Below are positions 31,865-34,575 of a stretch of DNA of 34,575 nt, piece by piece. Origin of the DNA: Cecembia sp. (GTDB lineage: Bacteria > Bacteroidota > Bacteroidia > Cytophagales > Cyclobacteriaceae). The DNA is taken from positions 1 to 34,575 of the forward strand of contig NZ_SLAP01000159.1 of the NCBI RefSeq assembly GCF_007126775.1, in the 5' to 3' direction. Positions within the stretch are counted from its first letter, which is position 1. Every line of letters begins with the position of its first letter. Made by a program: the position numbers and the translations under genes. The notes under the pieces were generated by a model. That model was not told the origin of the DNA. It saw only the letters and a list, made by a program, of their open reading frames with translations, and searched no databases.

Positions 31865-34575
31865 ATGGAAGAAAATAAGAAGGAGCTAGCCCAAATCAAA
31901 TGGCATCAGAAACGAATTATTAGGTTTCTGGGAGGGATTTTATTGCTCTTACTTTTTTTCCAGGCGGTTTTTTATTTTGGATCGGACCTTTTGCTAAGAA
32001 ATTATTTGAAGGAAAAAGTAAGGGTAGCCTCGGAGGATAAATATGAAATAGATTTTGACAGAGTACGGATTTTATTTCTCCAGAGGGGTTTTTCTTTTCA
32101 GGGTCTTAGTATCAGACCTCTGGATGAAACCATTGCCTCCCTGGATAATATTGCCTATTACAGCATTGAAGTTCCCTATATCTCTATCACAGGGATCAAT
32201 TATCTGTTTTTGAAAAAAGAGATTTTGCTAGGTAAGGTTAAGCTTTCCTCTCCTTCCATAGATTTCCGGTTAAAATATGAGGATGAGGAATTGGAGGATA
32301 TAGAAGGTGATTCTCCTTTAGAAATTCTTCAGGATGAAATCAAAAAGTCTTTTCTGCAATCGCAGATCAGTGAAATAAGGATCAATGAACTTGATATTGA
32401 CAATGCAGATTTATTGATCAAGAATTTCATTGCCCAAAGGAGCATTAAGGCAGAAAACTCCAGTCTCAAAGTAAGGGATATTCAGCTTCTTAATGACAGG
32501 GATCCTGCTACCCCTTTCAATGCGGAGGGATTTTATTTTGAAATTGAAAATTTTGAACTGCTTCTTGCGGACAGTGTTCACCTTATCCGGGCGGGAGAGT
32601 TGCAGGTTTCTTCACTAGAACAATACATTAGGGCCCAAAATCTTTCAATTGAACCTGATTTCTCCAAGTTATCGGAAACATATTTTCAGGCGAGCCTAGA
32701 GAATTTGCTGCTCAGTGATGCGGACATCAACAAGGTTTTTTATACTTCTGAAGTGGAAGTGGGCAAGCTTATGCTCCAAAAGCCTAAATTTGAACTTTTT
32801 GTAGGGAAGGGGAGGATTAAAGAGATTGATGAAGAAGATGTTGGAACTTTTGATTTCTACGACCTTATCGATGGGATATTGGCATCAATTCAAATTGATC
32901 AATTCGATATTGAAGGGGGAGAATTTGTGCAAAGGAATGTGGCAGAACCGGATCAGTTTAGGATCAGGGCAGAGAGAATTGATTTCAACATGTCTGATTT
33001 TTATGTAGGACCTGATGTTTCCAAAAGGGCAAACAGATTTTTCTACGCCGATCAGGCCAAAGTCGAGCTTTATACAGTGGACTTATTTCTTGCAGATAGC
33101 CTTCATCAGATCAGAGGAGAATTTGTGAGTTTATCCTCCTTGGAGGATAAAATTAGAATTGAAGGATTTAAGCTATCCCCCATAACAGAGACAGATACGT
33201 TACGTGGGGTCACTTTGGTAGAGATTGATGTGCCCCAATTGAGTATTACGGAGGCAAATCTGAAAAAAATCTACAATGAGGGCGTAATAGATGTGAGCGA
33301 AATCAAAGTAGAAAATCCTGAGATTCTCCTAAAAGATGTACAGGGTAAAAGCGGTGAAGATCCTGGCTTTGATTTCCCTGCTTTTTATGCGGAATACCTT
33401 GATGGGATTTACGTTAAAAAATTTGAGATTGAAGAAGGATCTTTGACCGTGGATAACCGCCTACGTATCCGTCAGGACAGCTTGTCTTTTGGAAAAGTCA
33501 ACTTGATCCTTGAGAATTTTGCGATTGATAGACAGACGGAAACTTCGGATACAAAAAGTTTTTTCTGGGCTGAAAATCTGCAGCTTGATCTTCAGGAATA
33601 TGCATTGAAGTTATCAGATAACCTTCATGTTTTCAAAGCAGACCGGGTTTACCTGAATACCAAGACCTCAGAGGTAAGTATTGATGGCTTCACCATCAAA
33701 CCCTTTAATCCTGGTCAGATCCAAAGTATTCTGGACCGCTATGGGCGCACCACCACGCTGGATATTTTTGTCCCGAGGTTTACTGCAAGAGGAGTGGATA
33801 TCAAACAGGCTTATTTTGATGAAAAGCTCAAGGTTTCAAGTATCAGTGTTCCTTCACCCAAAATAAACATTATAAGGCATAAGGCCGCAACAACGGATGA
33901 TACGGAAGAAAGCACTGATCAAAGAGAAATATTGGATCTTTTAACCAGTTACTTTAAAGAAGTTCAGATTGGCTCATTGAACCTTCAAAAGGGTACTTTA
34001 AATTATGAAAACTATGTTAGGGAAAGGTTGCGTACTTTTTCTGAGGATAATGTTTCCATTGCAGTCAAAAACTTTTATATCAGTGCGGATACGGATCCTG
34101 AAAACTTAAAATTTTTATTTTCCGAAGAAGTAGACCTTAACCTAAACAACTATGTATTCAACATAGCTGATGGTAAATACAATATCCTGGCAGATCGCAT
34201 CAACTTCAATACTGCAAGAGAGGAAATATTGGCAACAAATGTGAGGTTAAATCCAAGACTTGACTTTCAGGATAAAACCAGTGTTACTGCCATCATACCA
34301 GAGATGTCTTTCCGAGGAGTGGACCTTGAAGCGTTTTTGTTTGACAACACCCTGACTTTGGAAAAGGTAAGGCTTTCAGAGTCTTCGGTGCAGGTACTTA
34401 TCAATAAGGACATAGCGCCGCAAGACAGGGAGTCGGTAAGACAAAGCAGGGATAGAAATTTACCCAAAACCATAGATATAGTGAATATCGACACCATTCA
34501 AGCAGACAAGGCACAATTCACCCTTTCATTTAAAGAAGAGGGCCAGGAAATGGAGCTGATAAATACTGGTGTGGA
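31865..34575 (+). CDS. Large AsmA-like / inter-membrane transport-type protein (partial, 3' end outside window)
   Basis: From ATG 31865 the frame stays open to the window end (about 903 codons). A short basic cytoplasmic tail (MEENKKELAQIKWHQKR) leads into one N-terminal membrane helix (FLGGILLLLLFFQAVFYFG, about 22-40). A very long periplasmic region of repeated beta-rich segments follows, with recurring forms such as INELDIDNADLLI, IDQFDIEGGEF and VKKFEIEEGSLTVDN. This architecture (single N-terminal helix, repetitive beta-groove) is that of AsmA-like/DUF748-type proteins, several of which carry phospholipids between membranes. Family choice is from architecture only. TTTG and TATAGTT-like boxes just upstream could be its promoter. 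Confidence 0.8.
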   Translation, partial: MEENKKELAQIKWHQKRIIRFLGGILLLLLFFQAVFYFGSDLLLRNYLKEKVRVASEDKYEIDFDRVRILFLQRGFSFQGLSIRPLDETIASLDNIAYYSIEVPYISITGINYLFLKKEILLGKVKLSSPSIDFRLKYEDEELEDIEGDSPLEILQDEIKKSFLQSQISEIRINELDIDNADLLIKNFIAQRSIKAENSSLKVRDIQLLNDRDPATPFNAEGFYFEIENFELLLADSVHLIRAGELQVSSLEQYIRAQNLSIEPDFSKLSETYFQASLENLLLSDADINKVFYTSEVEVGKLMLQKPKFELFVGKGRIKEIDEEDVGTFDFYDLIDGILASIQIDQFDIEGGEFVQRNVAEPDQFRIRAERIDFNMSDFYVGPDVSKRANRFFYADQAKVELYTVDLFLADSLHQIRGEFVSLSSLEDKIRIEGFKLSPITETDTLRGVTLVEIDVPQLSITEANLKKIYNEGVIDVSEIKVENPEILLKDVQGKSGEDPGFDFPAFYAEYLDGIYVKKFEIEEGSLTVDNRLRIRQDSLSFGKVNLILENFAIDRQTETSDTKSFFWAENLQLDLQEYALKLSDNLHVFKADRVYLNTKTSEVSIDGFTIKPFNPGQIQSILDRYGRTTTLDIFVPRFTARGVDIKQAYFDEKLKVSSISVPSPKINIIRHKAATTDDTEESTDQREILDLLTSYFKEVQIGSLNLQKGTLNYENYVRERLRTFSEDNVSIAVKNFYISADTDPENLKFLFSEEVDLNLNNYVFNIADGKYNILADRINFNTAREEILATNVRLNPRLDFQDKTSVTAIIPEMSFRGVDLEAFLFDNTLTLEKVRLSESSVQVLINKDIAPQDRESVRQSRDRNLPKTIDIVNIDTIQADKAQFTLSFKEEGQEMELINTGV

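Noticed and set aside
1-34575. CRISPR array, rRNA, transposase or integrase genes
   Set aside because: No regularly spaced short repeats, no rRNA-like sequence and no recognisable recombinase or transposase frame were seen.

Overview
The window looks like chromosomal DNA of a Bacteroidota species, most likely order Cytophagales and family Cyclobacteriaceae or a relative. This rests on a secreted protein with a C-terminal type 9 secretion (T9SS) sorting domain, promoters of the TTG / TAnnTTTG type, poor Shine-Dalgarno signals, AT-rich spacers, and the gene families present. The family-level placement is inference.

Left part, 1-9923: a minus-strand catabolic operon runs from 8382 down to 735. 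In transcription order it encodes a zinc alcohol dehydrogenase, an exported alditol-oxidase-like flavoprotein, a NagB-family sugar-phosphate deaminase/isomerase, an HPS/KGPDC-family phosphosugar lyase or decarboxylase, a second zinc dehydrogenase that is a paralogue of the first, an SDR oxidoreductase, a TIM-barrel isomerase and an SMP-30 lactonase. It is set among three plus-strand copies, about 320 nt each, of a structured non-coding RNA (360-683, 8543-8860, 9378-9695). The copies share a promoter, both terminal sequence blocks, covarying hairpins and an intrinsic terminator. A terminator-only remnant sits inside the operon at 5180-5214. I do not recognise this RNA family. It is the strongest candidate for something undescribed in the window.

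Middle, 9924-24910: a GntP permease faces a minus-strand operon of PVC-type haem dehydrogenase, Tat-exported TIM-barrel isomerase and gluconate-5-dehydrogenase-like SDR. A Tat-exported type-B carboxylesterase is divergent from that operon. Next come an M19 dipeptidase, a decaying cluster of secreted or outer-membrane proteins (one nonsense codon, one frameshift at an A AAA AAC heptamer, one truncation), a RidA protein with a second GntP permease, and a large T9SS-sorted secreted protein. The theme is uptake and oxidation of sugars and sugar acids, plus peptide turnover.

Right part, 24972-34575: mostly housekeeping genes. These are a DUF4105 membrane protein, uvrB, an AlbA_2-domain protein, an ACC-deaminase/D-cysteine-desulfhydrase-like PLP enzyme, an RluA-family pseudouridine synthase and the start of a large AsmA-like protein. 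Between the last two lies a 940-bp gene-free stretch with two tRNA-like units. One is a 124-nt Leu-type tRNA carrying a GUC anticodon and an overgrown variable arm. The other is a 57-nt miniature that keeps only the acceptor stem and T arm. Each has its own terminator.
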